Of a stretch of DNA of 64,000 nucleotides, positions 35,169 through 43,726 are shown piece by piece. Both the position numbers and the translations under genes were made by a program. The notes under the pieces are model-generated. The model saw only the letters and a program-made list of their open reading frames with translations, ran no database searches and was not told the origin of the DNA. Location of the stretch: contig CAIODY010000043.1 in assembly GCA_903857255.1 (NCBI GenBank), positions 82,334-146,333 on the forward strand, in the 5' to 3' direction. This DNA comes from an uncultured bacterium (GTDB lineage Bacteria > Bacteroidota > Bacteroidia > Chitinophagales > CAIODY01). Positions within the stretch are counted from its first letter, which is position 1; the number at the start of each line of letters is the position of its first letter.

Positions 35169-35603
35169 TTATTCCTTTTCTACTTCTTTAATAAAATTTA
35201 AAACGGCAGCTTTTATTTTATCTCGAACCTGACGAGTAACGGCTAATTTTTCTTCGTGTGTGCCTGTTAATGAAGATGGGTCGGTAAAACTCCAATTGAT
35301 TTTTTTGTGAACGCCAGGAAATATTGGGCAACGTGCTGCACTGGCTTCATCGCAAACCGTTACCACATAATTGTACAATCTACCTTCTTTGAAAAAATCG
35401 AAAACGGCGTTGGTTTCGTTGTGTGAAATATCAATGCCTTCTTCTTTCATTACTTCAACGGCTAATGGATTGAGTGTGCCTTTTTCAAGCCCTGCACTTT
35501 CTACATGAAATTTGTCGCCGCCTAATTGTTTTAAATAAGCTTCTGCCATTTGACTTCGAGCTGAATTGTGAATACACAGAAATAAAACTTTCGTTTTGCT
35601 CAT
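35169..35603 (-). CDS. arsC: Arsenate reductase, thioredoxin-coupled low-molecular-weight phosphatase type (ArsC)
   Basis: 144 residues. P-loop LFLCIHNSARSQMAEA has the CX5R active site (Cys10-Arg16), and a Cys pair occurs at VCDEASAARCP (Cys84, Cys92), as in the relay of pI258/B. subtilis ArsC. The C-terminal EEKLAVTRQVRDKIKAAV matches the family. It reduces arsenate to arsenite with thioredoxin (or a bacillithiol-linked system, since bshA is in this window). The aquaporin gene begins directly after its stop. Confidence 0.92.
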   Translation of the reverse strand: MSKTKVLFLCIHNSARSQMAEAYLKQLGGDKFHVESAGLEKGTLNPLAVEVMKEEGIDISHNETNAVFDFFKEGRLYNYVVTVCDEASAARCPIFPGVHKKINWSFTDPSSLTGTHEEKLAVTRQVRDKIKAAVLNFIKEVEKE

Positions 35604-35633
35604 GATTTTATGTTTTTGAATTTGATGAATTGA

Positions 35634-36104
35634 TTAGCAACAACCACCGCCGGGTGTGCAACAAGATGCGCCTTGTTTTACATCGGCTAAATTGAGTTTA
35701 TATTTTTCGGAATCAACGCCGCAAACTTCTGCTGCAAGGCATTCAGTGTACTTGTTGATTAATTGAAAATGATTGCCATTGAATTCAACCGCATATTTGC
35801 CAATGGTGTTGGTTTGATATTCGGCTTCTATTTCAAAATCGGCATTGCCTGTAATGAATGCTGATTTGTTTAAGATGTCAGAAATTTTTGACGCAGTTAA
35901 TCGGTGATTGACATCTTCGGCTACCCAGATTTGAAAAGAGATTAATTTCGAGATTCGTTCTTTGCCGCCACAATCAATAAAGTGTTTGTTGATTAAACCT
36001 ACTTCGGTGATATGAAAATGTTGTGGAACGCTTGTGTTATCGGGCAATAGGATAGTAATGTCGTTGACAGATTCAATTGCTTTTTTAAATTCGGAATATT
36101 TCAT
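35634..36104 (-). CDS. DUF6428 family protein with Cys-rich tail (ars operon)
   Basis: 156 residues from the ATG at 36104 (MKYSEFKKAIESVND), chosen because the ORF-track start at 36230 lies inside arsR. The pattern ITILLPDNTSVPQHFHITEVGLI and DCGGKERISKLISFQIWVAEDVNHRL is that of DUF6428, a family that travels with ArsR in Bacteroidota. The last 12 residues GASCCTPGGGCC contain two Cys pairs, a likely thiol site for arsenite or another soft metal. It lies 16 bp after arsR and 30 bp before arsC. Molecular function unknown. Confidence 0.85.
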   Translation of the reverse strand: MKYSEFKKAIESVNDITILLPDNTSVPQHFHITEVGLINKHFIDCGGKERISKLISFQIWVAEDVNHRLTASKISDILNKSAFITGNADFEIEAEYQTNTIGKYAVEFNGNHFQLINKYTECLAAEVCGVDSEKYKLNLADVKQGASCCTPGGGCC

Positions 36105-36120
36105 TTCGTTTAATTTTTGA

Positions 36121-36453
36121 TTAACAACAGTTAGGTTTTTGAGAATTTGTTTTTGTAAAAAACTTATTGAATGTTTTTTCAAATCGCTCAAAGGTTTCGT
36201 AATTGATACAATAGCAGGAAGAAGTACCATCTACTTTACCTTTTATCAATTCGGCTTTTAATAATTCTTTTAAATGTTGCGAAACGGTAGATTGCGCCAA
36301 CGGCAATACCTCTACAATTTCGCCACAGATGCAGGTTTCACGTTTGGCAATTTCTTTTAAGATAGCCACACGAGCAGGATGGCTGATGGCATTGGCAAAA
36401 TCTGCCAACTCATTTTCCTTTTTTGAAAATTCTTCTTTTTTGTTTTGAGCCAT
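36121..36453 (-). CDS. arsR: ArsR-family transcriptional repressor
   Basis: 110 residues with winged helix [29 protein letters not shown]. Candidate metalloid-binding cysteines are ETCICGEI (Cys41, Cys43) at the recognition-helix region, SSCYC (Cys80, Cys82) and a terminal CC (109-110). Arsenite binding should release it from the operator, inducing the downstream genes. It is the first gene of the operon and has a dyad right over its promoter. Confidence 0.92.
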   Translation of the reverse strand: MAQNKKEEFSKKENELADFANAISHPARVAILKEIAKRETCICGEIVEVLPLAQSTVSQHLKELLKAELIKGKVDGTSSCYCINYETFERFEKTFNKFFTKTNSQKPNCC

Positions 36454-36466
36454 TTACTTAATCTTA

Positions 36467-36503
36467 TATCGCAAATATACGATAAAGCATTTTGAATTTC
36501 AAA
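36467..36503 (-). promoter_or_regulatory. arsR promoter with operator bracketing the -7 box
   Basis: On the minus strand TTTG (36503-36500), 20-bp spacer, TATATTTG (36479-36472): a full Bacteroidota promoter. The inverted repeat TATCG...CGATA (36467-36484) has this -7 element exactly as its 8-bp centre, so a bound ArsR dimer would cover it. Confidence 0.7.
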
Positions 36504-36553
36504 ATCAATCTTTGAAATTTCTTTTTCAATAAAAATGTTGGAGAGAAAACGAA

Positions 36554-37408
36554 CTATTGTTCGTTGTAGTTTTTCAAAAATTCTTTTTCGGTTTTGCTCA
36601 AGCTTTCATAACCTGATGCAGATATTTTTTCTAAAATTTTATTCAGCGTTTGTTCATCCGATTTTTTTTCTTTGGCTGAAACATTTGCTGTTGGCTGATT
36701 TCGATGCACTTGAAATCGTTTCCTGTTTTTCCATTTTGAAAAATTGAACTGAAATAATTTTCCAAAATCATTCCCATTTTGCAATTGCTTAATGTAAAAA
36801 TAGCCCAACAATGCGCCGCCTAAATGAGCAATATGTCCGCCTGCATTAGATGAAACAATACTCACCAAATCAATCACTAAAAATATAAGCGCAACATATT
36901 TCAATTTCAAATCTCGCCAAATCAAAAACCCAATTGGCAATTCAGGCGTGATGGTGGTTGCTGCTAATAATATTGCCATCACACCAGCACTTGCGCCAAT
37001 CAAATCAGCATTGGCAACCGTGTTTTGAAAGAATGGAAAAATGTTGTAAAACAGCATGTACAGCGATGCTCCGCCGATGCTGCCGATGATAAAAACAGGC
37101 ACAATATGTTTCTTGCCAATGAAATCTTGCAACACATCACCAAAGAAATAAAAAGCAAATAGGTTGAATAAAATATGAAACACATCGGCATGAAAGAATG
37201 CATAAGTGATGATAGTCCAAGGATGTTGAAGCCAGCGATGAAACGAAGATGGAAATGCTAAATATTGATGAATGAATGTGGTTGATTCATTTTGCCAACC
37301 CATTAAAAAAGGAAAAACATTTGCCACTACATAAATGATAATCATGCCTGCAATCAGCATGGTTAGTGCGCCGCCGTTGCGAATATCATTTTTTAAATCG
37401 TTGAGCAT
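36554..37408 (-). CDS. Rhomboid-family intramembrane serine protease
   Basis: 284 residues with six or seven helices. The catalytic serine lies in IGASAGVMAILL and the catalytic histidine in GHIAHLGGALLGYFY; HADVFHILFNLFAFYFFG is the conserved loop-1/HxxxN region. It cleaves membrane segments of unknown substrates. A polar C-terminal tail of about 70 residues follows the last helix. Next to the ars operon but separate from it. Confidence 0.9.
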   Translation of the reverse strand: MLNDLKNDIRNGGALTMLIAGMIIIYVVANVFPFLMGWQNESTTFIHQYLAFPSSFHRWLQHPWTIITYAFFHADVFHILFNLFAFYFFGDVLQDFIGKKHIVPVFIIGSIGGASLYMLFYNIFPFFQNTVANADLIGASAGVMAILLAATTITPELPIGFLIWRDLKLKYVALIFLVIDLVSIVSSNAGGHIAHLGGALLGYFYIKQLQNGNDFGKLFQFNFSKWKNRKRFQVHRNQPTANVSAKEKKSDEQTLNKILEKISASGYESLSKTEKEFLKNYNEQ

Positions 37409-37417
37409 GAGTGGGAT

Positions 37418-38416
37418 TTATTTCAAAAAATCTTTCCGAAGTTTTAAAATATTACGCAAAGTAAAATCCTGAATCATCACAAAATCAGTATGATTATTTA
37501 TCCAAGCATAATAATTTTCACTATCAAAACTCATAGGTTTTCCAAAATCATCAAATTGTTTTTTGCTTCGCCTGCCCAGTGGAACATGCGCCAATTCTAA
37601 GGTTTGGCGATTGCCAGTTTTTGTGATGACATCAACAATGGCAAATGGTGGTTTTGTTTTGTAGGGTTGAATTTCAGGCAAATCCATTACATAAGCCAAC
37701 GAATTTAATTTTCTGAATTCATTGAATAAACTGAAACACTTCTTTCCATCAGCATTTCCATTGGGTGTGAGGATAAATTCATTCAAATTTTTTGCTTCCA
37801 TTTTAAATGATTCATCTTTTCGCTCGTCAAAATATTTCACTTCGATGGATTGAATTTCAGAAGGCAAAAGTTTACAAATTGTTCGGTTTCTCCAATCAAT
37901 TTCTTCGCGAATATAACGAACACTCACTTCGCCATTAAAGCCTGGAATCTCGACCACATAAGGCTGTTCGCTGCCATCCATCAAAAAATAATTACCTTGA
38001 TAATCTTTTGCAGTGCCACCTACATAATAAGTTTTGATAGGTTCTTTTTCAGTGGTAAAAATTTGAACTTTTAATGCCGAACTTGCCATATCTTTCACCA
38101 CATTATTATGTTCGTTGATAGAAACTGGGCGATTGACATGAATATCGTGAATGCCTGCCAACAATAGGTCTATTGCATCTTTTCGGGTATAAAACCTATC
38201 ATTTACTTTCCAATTATTTTTTTCACGAACCAATAAAATCTGATGTTTGCCTTTATCAGTGATGAATATTTTCTGAATAGAAGCAGTATCCAACACAGCG
38301 AAATCTTTATCGTCTTTTGGTGTAAAATATTTGCATGATGAAAAAAATATCATTAGGGCAAAACCAATAACAGCAAGTGTTTTGTGAATGGTGAATAGTG
38401 AATAGTGAATTTTCAA
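37418..38416 (-). CDS. DUF4340 domain lipoprotein
   Basis: 332 residues. The only in-frame start is a TTG at 38416. The n-region IHYSLFTIHK is encoded by four 7-bp units and is followed by the hydrophobic TLAVIGFALMIFFSSC, with a lipobox Cys at about position 28. The mature part (DTASIQKIFITDKGKHQILLVREKNNWKVND, KTYYVGGTAKDYQGNYFLMDG, VRYIREEIDWRNRTI) matches DUF4340, beta-rich envelope proteins of unknown role. It lies between dcd and the rhomboid gene, all on the minus strand. Confidence 0.75.
   Translation of the reverse strand: MKIHYSLFTIHKTLAVIGFALMIFFSSCKYFTPKDDKDFAVLDTASIQKIFITDKGKHQILLVREKNNWKVNDRFYTRKDAIDLLLAGIHDIHVNRPVSINEHNNVVKDMASSALKVQIFTTEKEPIKTYYVGGTAKDYQGNYFLMDGSEQPYVVEIPGFNGEVSVRYIREEIDWRNRTICKLLPSEIQSIEVKYFDERKDESFKMEAKNLNEFILTPNGNADGKKCFSLFNEFRKLNSLAYVMDLPEIQPYKTKPPFAIVDVITKTGNRQTLELAHVPLGRRSKKQFDDFGKPMSFDSENYYAWINNHTDFVMIQDFTLRNILKLRKDFLK
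38384..38411 (-). repeat. Four 7-bp tandem units at the 5' end of the DUF4340 gene
   Basis: Minus-strand units ATTCACT, ATTCACT, ATTCACC, ATTCACA starting 2 codons after the TTG start. A change of one unit would shift the frame. Confidence 0.85.
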
Positions 38417-38459
38417 TGAGATGAATTTTAGGCGATTTGTTTTTGTTTCTTCTGAAATT

Positions 38460-38999
38460 TTATTTCAAAAAGTTCTTCCACATCATGCTTTCCATAGGTT
38501 TAATACCACGAGCATTGTATTTGGCATTTTGCTTTTTGTTGTATAGGTTTTCAATATTTCCATCTACCACAAAGTAAATCAATTGCCCCACAGGCATGCC
38601 TGCATACACTCTTACAGGCTGCGCCACAGATATTTCCAAGGTCCAATGATTACAAAAACCAACATCACCTTTGCCAGCTGTGGCATGAATATCAATACCC
38701 AATCTGCCAATGCTACTTTTGCCTTCTAAGAAAGGAACGTGAGCATGTGTTTCAGTATATTCTTCCGTTACGCCCAAATACAAAGTATTAGGCTGCAACA
38801 CAAAACCTTCTTCACCAATTTCAAAATGCTCTACCTGATTATGCTTTTTTGCATCTAAAATTCTATCGGTATAGCAAGCTAAATATTTCCCCAGATGCAC
38901 ATCGTAACTGTTGGTGCCAAGGCAATTGCGGTCGTAAGGTTCAATTAAGATGGTTCCTTTTTTTATTTCTTCTAAAATTTTTACATCAGATAATATCAT
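38460..38999 (-). CDS. dcd: dCTP deaminase
   Basis: 179 residues with the dCTP deaminase/dUTPase-like fold: YDRNCLGTNSYDVHLG, EGKSSIGRLGIDIHATAG (the conserved SSxxR-G loop) and GKGDVGFCNHWTLEI. It converts dCTP to dUTP, feeding dTMP synthesis. Length is normal. It precedes the DUF4340 gene by 43 bp and follows bshA on the same strand. Confidence 0.95.
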   Translation of the reverse strand: MILSDVKILEEIKKGTILIEPYDRNCLGTNSYDVHLGKYLACYTDRILDAKKHNQVEHFEIGEEGFVLQPNTLYLGVTEEYTETHAHVPFLEGKSSIGRLGIDIHATAGKGDVGFCNHWTLEISVAQPVRVYAGMPVGQLIYFVVDGNIENLYNKKQNAKYNARGIKPMESMMWKNFLK

Positions 39000-39060
39000 G
39001 TGATGGCGTAATTAATTTTGGCAAAAATAGTTTTTGTTGATTGATTTTAATGCAATAATT

Positions 39061-40203
39061 CTAACAAGCTTTTTTTCGAAAATTTTTCAAAACATCTTCA
39101 TAATGCTTTTCATACACGGGTAATATTTTGCTCAACTCAAATTGTTTAGCTCTTTCCAAAGCATTGAGTTTGAATTCTTGCAGCATTTGTTCATTGCTTA
39201 ATAAATCAATCGCAAAGTTGCTCATCGCTTCCACATCACCAACATTGGCAGTGAAGCCAGTTTTGTTGTGTACATTCACTTCGGGCAAGCCACCAGCATT
39301 GCTACTGATAACAGGCACCATACAAGCCATGGCTTCCAAAGCCGCTAAACCAAAGCTTTCATATTCGCTGGGCAATAAAAATAAATCGCACAAGGCTAAT
39401 AATTCTTCCAATGCATCTTGCTTTCCTAAAAAACGAATATTGTCCCAAATGCCTTGTGTACGGCACATTTGCTCGATGTGATTTCTTTCAGGGCCATCAC
39501 CAATCAACAATAACTTGCTGGGGATTTTTTTCAACACATTTTCAAACACAGCCACTACATCTTCCACACGTTTTACTTTTCTAAAGTTCGACGTGTGAAT
39601 CAAAATCTTTTCGCCGTTGGGTGCAATGGCTTTTTTGAAATGTTCTTTATTGCTTTTTTGAAATCGTTTTAAATCAACAAAATTGGGGATTACTTCAATC
39701 GGTTTGGTGATGCCAAAAGTAGCAATGGTTTCATTTTTTAAATGTTCGGATACGGCAGTAATACCATCTGATTCCTGAATAGAAAAAGCAACCAAAGGTC
39801 GGAAGGCTTCATCTTTGCCCACCAATGTAATATCAGTACCATGCAATGTGGTGATGTATGGAATGCATTTATTTTTTGAAGCTAAAATTTTCTTCGCCAT
39901 GTAAGCCGCTGCTGCATGTGGGATAGCATAATGCACATGCAACAAATCCAGATTTTCATTTTCAATCACATCTACCAATTTGCCCACCAATGCTGATTCA
40001 TAAGGTGGATAATCGAACAACGGATAATTATTCACCGTTACTTCATGATAGAATATTCTTTCGTGAAACGATTCTAAACGTGCTGGCTGTTTGTAAGAAA
40101 TAAAATGAACTGAGTGTCCTTTATCAGCCAAAGCTTTGCCTAATTCAGTAGCTACAACGCCGCTTCCGCCATAGGTTGGATAACATACAATGCCAATTTT
40201 CAT
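39061..40203 (-). CDS. bshA: N-acetyl-alpha-D-glucosaminyl L-malate synthase (BshA)
   Basis: A 380-residue GT4 glycosyltransferase starting [22 protein letters not shown], the BshA N terminus, with [25 protein letters not shown], and the C-terminal donor-site motif [17 protein letters not shown]. It makes the first intermediate of the low-molecular-weight thiol bacillithiol. A bacillithiol pool fits the arsenic-resistance genes 3 kb away, though that link is only contextual. Confidence 0.93.
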   Translation of the reverse strand: MKIGIVCYPTYGGSGVVATELGKALADKGHSVHFISYKQPARLESFHERIFYHEVTVNNYPLFDYPPYESALVGKLVDVIENENLDLLHVHYAIPHAAAAYMAKKILASKNKCIPYITTLHGTDITLVGKDEAFRPLVAFSIQESDGITAVSEHLKNETIATFGITKPIEVIPNFVDLKRFQKSNKEHFKKAIAPNGEKILIHTSNFRKVKRVEDVVAVFENVLKKIPSKLLLIGDGPERNHIEQMCRTQGIWDNIRFLGKQDALEELLALCDLFLLPSEYESFGLAALEAMACMVPVISSNAGGLPEVNVHNKTGFTANVGDVEAMSNFAIDLLSNEQMLQEFKLNALERAKQFELSKILPVYEKHYEDVLKNFRKKAC

Positions 40204-40286
40204 GGAATAAAATTAATGATTGAAAAATGAATCGAGCCTAAAACATTTTTCTAATAGGAATTGTTGCAGCAAAAATTTCAGTAAAA

Positions 40287-40997
40287 TCAGAAATGATAAG
40301 CAAATCCTAAATTGATGCCGATTGAACCATTGTTCACTTTAGGCGCAGTAAAATCTTTAGCGGATGATTTTATGTTGTTCAAATCAGTCAATCCAAAAAT
40401 TCCTTTGAAACCAAAAGTAAATTGAAAATGTTCGGCTGCTTTAAACTGAATACCAATCGCAGCTGTAATTCCTACATCTTGTTTTACAATATAATTTTTT
40501 GAATTTAAATCAGTAGTGGTAGTTGGAAATTTGCCACTCGAACTTGATTCAGTCAGGTTAGCACTTTGCAACAAACTATAATTAGGCCCGCCCATTATAA
40601 AAATACCATTGCCATCTTTGCCTGATGTTAATTTCAACATCACTGGTATTTGAATATAAGTGCTTGAATATTCACCATTGATAATGCCTTTGCTGATAGT
40701 GCTATCCTGGTATTTATAACCTTGCCCTAAATAATTTAATTCAGCAACAATGCCAACATGTTTGGTTAAATCAAAACCTACTTGCAAACCAATACCACCT
40801 TTGAAAACATTACCTACTGACGATAATTTGTCTTTCGATTTATCTTTTGAAAGCGAATCAACAGTGCTCCATAACGGATTGGTATTGTTCAGCCAGACAT
40901 TGTGTAAGCCGCCTTGAATGCCTATAAACAAGCCTTGCGCTTGTGTCGTAAATGAGAAAAAAGTAGCAATGATGACAAACAGAAAAGACTTTTTCAT
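40287..40997 (-). CDS. Outer-membrane beta-barrel protein (PorT-like)
   Basis: 236 residues with signal peptide MKKSFLFVIIATFFSFTTQAQ and repeated strand patterns (GLFIGIQGGLHNVWL, FKGGIGLQVGFDLTKHVGIVAELNY, YIQIPVMLKLT, VGITAAIGIQFKAAEHFQFTFGFKGIFGLTDL, SIGINLGFAYHF) ending in an aromatic residue. This is the porin-like PorT/OMP_b-brl_2 family of Bacteroidota. Function unknown; monocistronic between bshA and rfaE2. Confidence 0.85.
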   Translation of the reverse strand: MKKSFLFVIIATFFSFTTQAQGLFIGIQGGLHNVWLNNTNPLWSTVDSLSKDKSKDKLSSVGNVFKGGIGLQVGFDLTKHVGIVAELNYLGQGYKYQDSTISKGIINGEYSSTYIQIPVMLKLTSGKDGNGIFIMGGPNYSLLQSANLTESSSSGKFPTTTTDLNSKNYIVKQDVGITAAIGIQFKAAEHFQFTFGFKGIFGLTDLNNIKSSAKDFTAPKVNNGSIGINLGFAYHF

Positions 40998-41177
40998 GCT
41001 GATAAATTTTTGCGAAAATAAAACGAATAAAACTGCGATTAATTTTTTAAAGACAAATAATTTGTGAATGTGTTTAAAAATAAATTCTGTTAAAAAACAA
41101 AAACAGCCATCAACACAATGATTTCTGATTTTTAGTAAAGGGGTTAAGAATAAAAAGTGATTTAAAATTGGAAGTAA

Positions 41178-41678
41178 TCATTTCATTTTCGCAATTAATC
41201 CTGTCGTAGAAAAACCAGCTACCAAAGGAATCACTTCTACTTTTCCGCCTTTGTTCATCACTTCTTTTGCGCCAACGATGGTTTCAATTTTGTAGTCGCC
41301 ACCTTTTACTAAAATATCAGGTTCAATTATTTTTATCAATTCTAAAGGCGTGTCTTCATCAAATAATATTACGCCATCCACCATTTGCAAAGCCGCCAAC
41401 TGCAACAATCTCGAAGCTTCATTTTTAATTGGTCGCTCATCACCTTTCAATCTTTTTACCGATGCGTCACTGTTGATGCCAACAATCAATTTGCCATGCA
41501 ATTGTTTGGATTTTATCAATAAATCTAAATGCCCATCGTGCAACAAATCGAAACAACCATTGGTGAAAATGATTGGATTACTTTTGAATCGCCACAGGAA
41601 TAATGTTTTAGCTAAATTTTCGTGGGTTAAAATTTTCTTTTCGATAAACTCTTGGTAAGAAAGTGGATGCCAACGCAT
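41178..41678 (-). CDS. rfaE2: D-glycero-beta-D-manno-heptose 1-phosphate adenylyltransferase
   Basis: 166 residues, cytidylyltransferase fold: IIFTNGCFDLLHDGHLDLL with the HxGH motif (HDGH), INSDASVKRLKGDERPI (the KG-x-x-RP nucleotide motif) and DILVKGGDY. The stand-alone RfaE2 domain activates heptose-1-phosphate to ADP-heptose for lipopolysaccharide core. The kinase half (RfaE1) is not here. Confidence 0.92.
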   Translation of the reverse strand: MRWHPLSYQEFIEKKILTHENLAKTLFLWRFKSNPIIFTNGCFDLLHDGHLDLLIKSKQLHGKLIVGINSDASVKRLKGDERPIKNEASRLLQLAALQMVDGVILFDEDTPLELIKIIEPDILVKGGDYKIETIVGAKEVMNKGGKVEVIPLVAGFSTTGLIAKMK

Positions 41679-41730
41679 AAATATTTTTTTAAGGAAACAA
41701 ATATAAAACTGAATCTGACTAATTAATTTC

Positions 41731-41738
41731 TAAATTTG
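41731..41738 (+). promoter_or_regulatory. -7 element of purK
   Basis: TAAATTTG, exact TAnnTTTG match 14 bp before the ATG; followed by the same CACCTCAAT as at the E2 gene promoter. Confidence 0.45.
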
Positions 41739-41752
41739 CACCTCAATTTTCA

Positions 41753-42907
41753 ATGAACAATTCATTTATTTCGTCTAATAAAAAACTTGGCATTTTGGGT
41801 GGTGGACAACTCGGCAAAATGCTGCTGCAATGCACCAACACGTGGGATATTTTCACCAAAGTTTTAGAACCGGCAGCCGATTCGGCTTGCAAAAATTTGT
41901 GCAACGAATTTGTGCAAGGCAGCTTGCACGATTATAAAATGGTGTACGATTTTGGTAAAAATTGCGATGTGCTGACCATCGAAATTGAGCATGTAAATGT
42001 AGAAGCATTGAAACAATTAAAAGCTGAAGGTGTAATTGTTCATCCCAACCCAAGTGCTTTAGAAACCATACAGGATAAAGGTTTGCAGAAATTGTTTTAT
42101 CAAAAAAATAGTTTCCCAACTTCCGAATTTGTGCTGTGTGAAAATAAAAACGAAGCATTTGCGGTAGCAGAAAAATGGAATTTTGAAGCTGTGCAAAAAA
42201 GCCGCAAAGCTGGCTATGATGGCAAAGGTGTGTATGTGTGTTCCTCAAAAAGTGAAGCAGAAAATCTGATGGATTTGCCTTGTGTGATGGAACGAAAAAT
42301 AAAAATGAAAACCGAAATTGCGGTGATTGCAGCCCGAAATGAAAACGATGAAGTGCGCTGCTATCCTGCGGTGGAGATGGATTTTCATGATGGCGCAAAC
42401 ATGTTGGACTTGCTTTTATTTCCTGCACAAATTGAAAACAAAATTGCCGAACAGGCTGAAATGCTTGCTACACAATTGATTCGAGCATTTGATATTTGTG
42501 GATTATTAGCCGTTGAATTTTTTGTGGATGAAAATAATCACTTGCTCATCAACGAAGTAGCACCACGACCACACAACAGCGGACATCAAACTATTGAAAG
42601 CAGCATCACTTCGCAATATGAACAACACCTCAGAGGCATTTTAAACTTACCTTTGGGCAGCACGACAATAAAAATGCCATCGGCAATGGTCAATTTGCTT
42701 GGTGCAAGCGGATTTGAAGGCGATGTGTTTTATGAAGGCATGGAAAAATGTTTGGAAAAAGAAGGTGTAAAAATTCATATTTACGGCAAGAAAAAAACAA
42801 AACCATTTCGCAAAATGGGTCATGTAACCGTTTTGCACCACGACATTAACGAAGCAAAAAAAACAGCACAATGGGTAAAACAAAACATCACAGTGAAAAG
42901 CCTTTAG
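41753..42907 (+). CDS. purK: 5-(carboxyamino)imidazole ribonucleotide synthase
   Basis: A 384-residue ATP-grasp enzyme: [64 protein letters not shown] and [16 protein letters not shown]. It makes N5-CAIR from AIR, ATP and bicarbonate in purine synthesis. It overlaps purE by 37 bp. Confidence 0.95.
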   Translation: MNNSFISSNKKLGILGGGQLGKMLLQCTNTWDIFTKVLEPAADSACKNLCNEFVQGSLHDYKMVYDFGKNCDVLTIEIEHVNVEALKQLKAEGVIVHPNPSALETIQDKGLQKLFYQKNSFPTSEFVLCENKNEAFAVAEKWNFEAVQKSRKAGYDGKGVYVCSSKSEAENLMDLPCVMERKIKMKTEIAVIAARNENDEVRCYPAVEMDFHDGANMLDLLLFPAQIENKIAEQAEMLATQLIRAFDICGLLAVEFFVDENNHLLINEVAPRPHNSGHQTIESSITSQYEQHLRGILNLPLGSTTIKMPSAMVNLLGASGFEGDVFYEGMEKCLEKEGVKIHIYGKKKTKPFRKMGHVTVLHHDINEAKKTAQWVKQNITVKSL

Positions 42908-43389
42908 TGGGCATTATCATGGGCAGCGATAGCGACTGGAGCGTTATGCAAGCCGCTTCCGAATTTTTGTCATCGCAAAATATTGCGCATGAATGCACCA
43001 TTGTATCGGCGCATCGTACACCGCAACGCATGATGGAATACGCTACCACAGCCCATTCCAAAGGACTGAAAGTGATTATTGCAGGTGCAGGCGGTGCAGC
43101 ACATTTGCCAGGCATGGTAGCCAGTTTAACACCATTGCCAGTGATTGGCGTACCAGTAAAATCGAGCAATTCGTTGGATGGTTGGGATTCTGTTTTATCT
43201 ATTTTGCAAATGCCCAATGGTGTGCCAGTGGCTACTGTGGCATTGAATGCGGCAAAAAATGCAGGCATTTTAGCAATGCAAATTTTAGGAACAAACGATG
43301 AAAAACTGTTGAAGAAAATGATTGTTTATAAAGAGTCTTTGAACGAAGAAGTGATGATGAAAGTGAAAAATTTTCCACCAAAAAAATAA
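42871..43389 (+). CDS. purE: N5-carboxyaminoimidazole ribonucleotide mutase
   Basis: 172 residues with [40 protein letters not shown] and [34 protein letters not shown], the class I PurE pattern including the conserved GSxSDW and AHR motifs. It rearranges N5-CAIR to CAIR, the step after PurK. The start inside purK indicates coupled translation; an in-frame GTG at about 42907 is an alternative but would shorten the N terminus to the first strand. Confidence 0.95.
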   Translation: MGKTKHHSEKPLVGIIMGSDSDWSVMQAASEFLSSQNIAHECTIVSAHRTPQRMMEYATTAHSKGLKVIIAGAGGAAHLPGMVASLTPLPVIGVPVKSSNSLDGWDSVLSILQMPNGVPVATVALNAAKNAGILAMQILGTNDEKLLKKMIVYKESLNEEVMMKVKNFPPKK

Positions 43390-43395
43390 TTAAAA

Positions 43396-43659
43396 ATGAA
43401 AAACAAACTTTTTTTAATTGCCACAATTTTAGTTTTCGCCACCTTGTTTTTTACCGCTGCTCATGCGCAATGCCCCATGTGTGGCGAAGCGGCACGTACT
43501 TCATTAAAAGAAGGCAACACCACAGCCATTGGTTTAAACGCAGGTATTTTATATTTGCTGTTAGGTCCTTATGTGTTGTTAAGTGCTGGCGGAGTAATGT
43601 GGTGGCGGCATCGCAAAAAAGTGCAACGCTTGATGGCAATGCAAGAACCTACTCAATAA
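43396..43659 (+). CDS. Small membrane protein with CPMC motif
   Basis: 87 residues. A signal peptide (LFLIATILVFATLFFTAAHA) is followed by QCPMCGEAARTSLKEGN, then one membrane helix (AGILYLLLGPYVLLSAGGVMWW) and a short basic tail. The CxxC pair just outside the membrane could bind a metal or heme or be redox-active. It follows purE by 6 bp and precedes a strong terminator, so it is last in the purKE unit. Function unknown. Confidence 0.75.
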   Translation: MKNKLFLIATILVFATLFFTAAHAQCPMCGEAARTSLKEGNTTAIGLNAGILYLLLGPYVLLSAGGVMWWRHRKKVQRLMAMQEPTQ

Positions 43660-43668
43660 TTTATTTAC

Positions 43669-43704
43669 AAAAAAAGCGAACACATTTTTGTGTTCGCTTT
43701 TTTT
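43669..43704. terminator. Bidirectional intrinsic terminator
   Basis: AAAAAAAGCGAACACA / TGTGTTCGCTTTTTTT, 16-bp perfect arms, TTTT loop, between the convergent purKE unit and the large T9SS gene. Confidence 0.88.
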
Positions 43705-43726
43705 ATTGGTTGGAGAAACAGAAAGA

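Noticed and set aside
36105-36230. Longer start of the DUF6428 gene
   Set aside because: It would overlap arsR and adds 42 residues outside the family.
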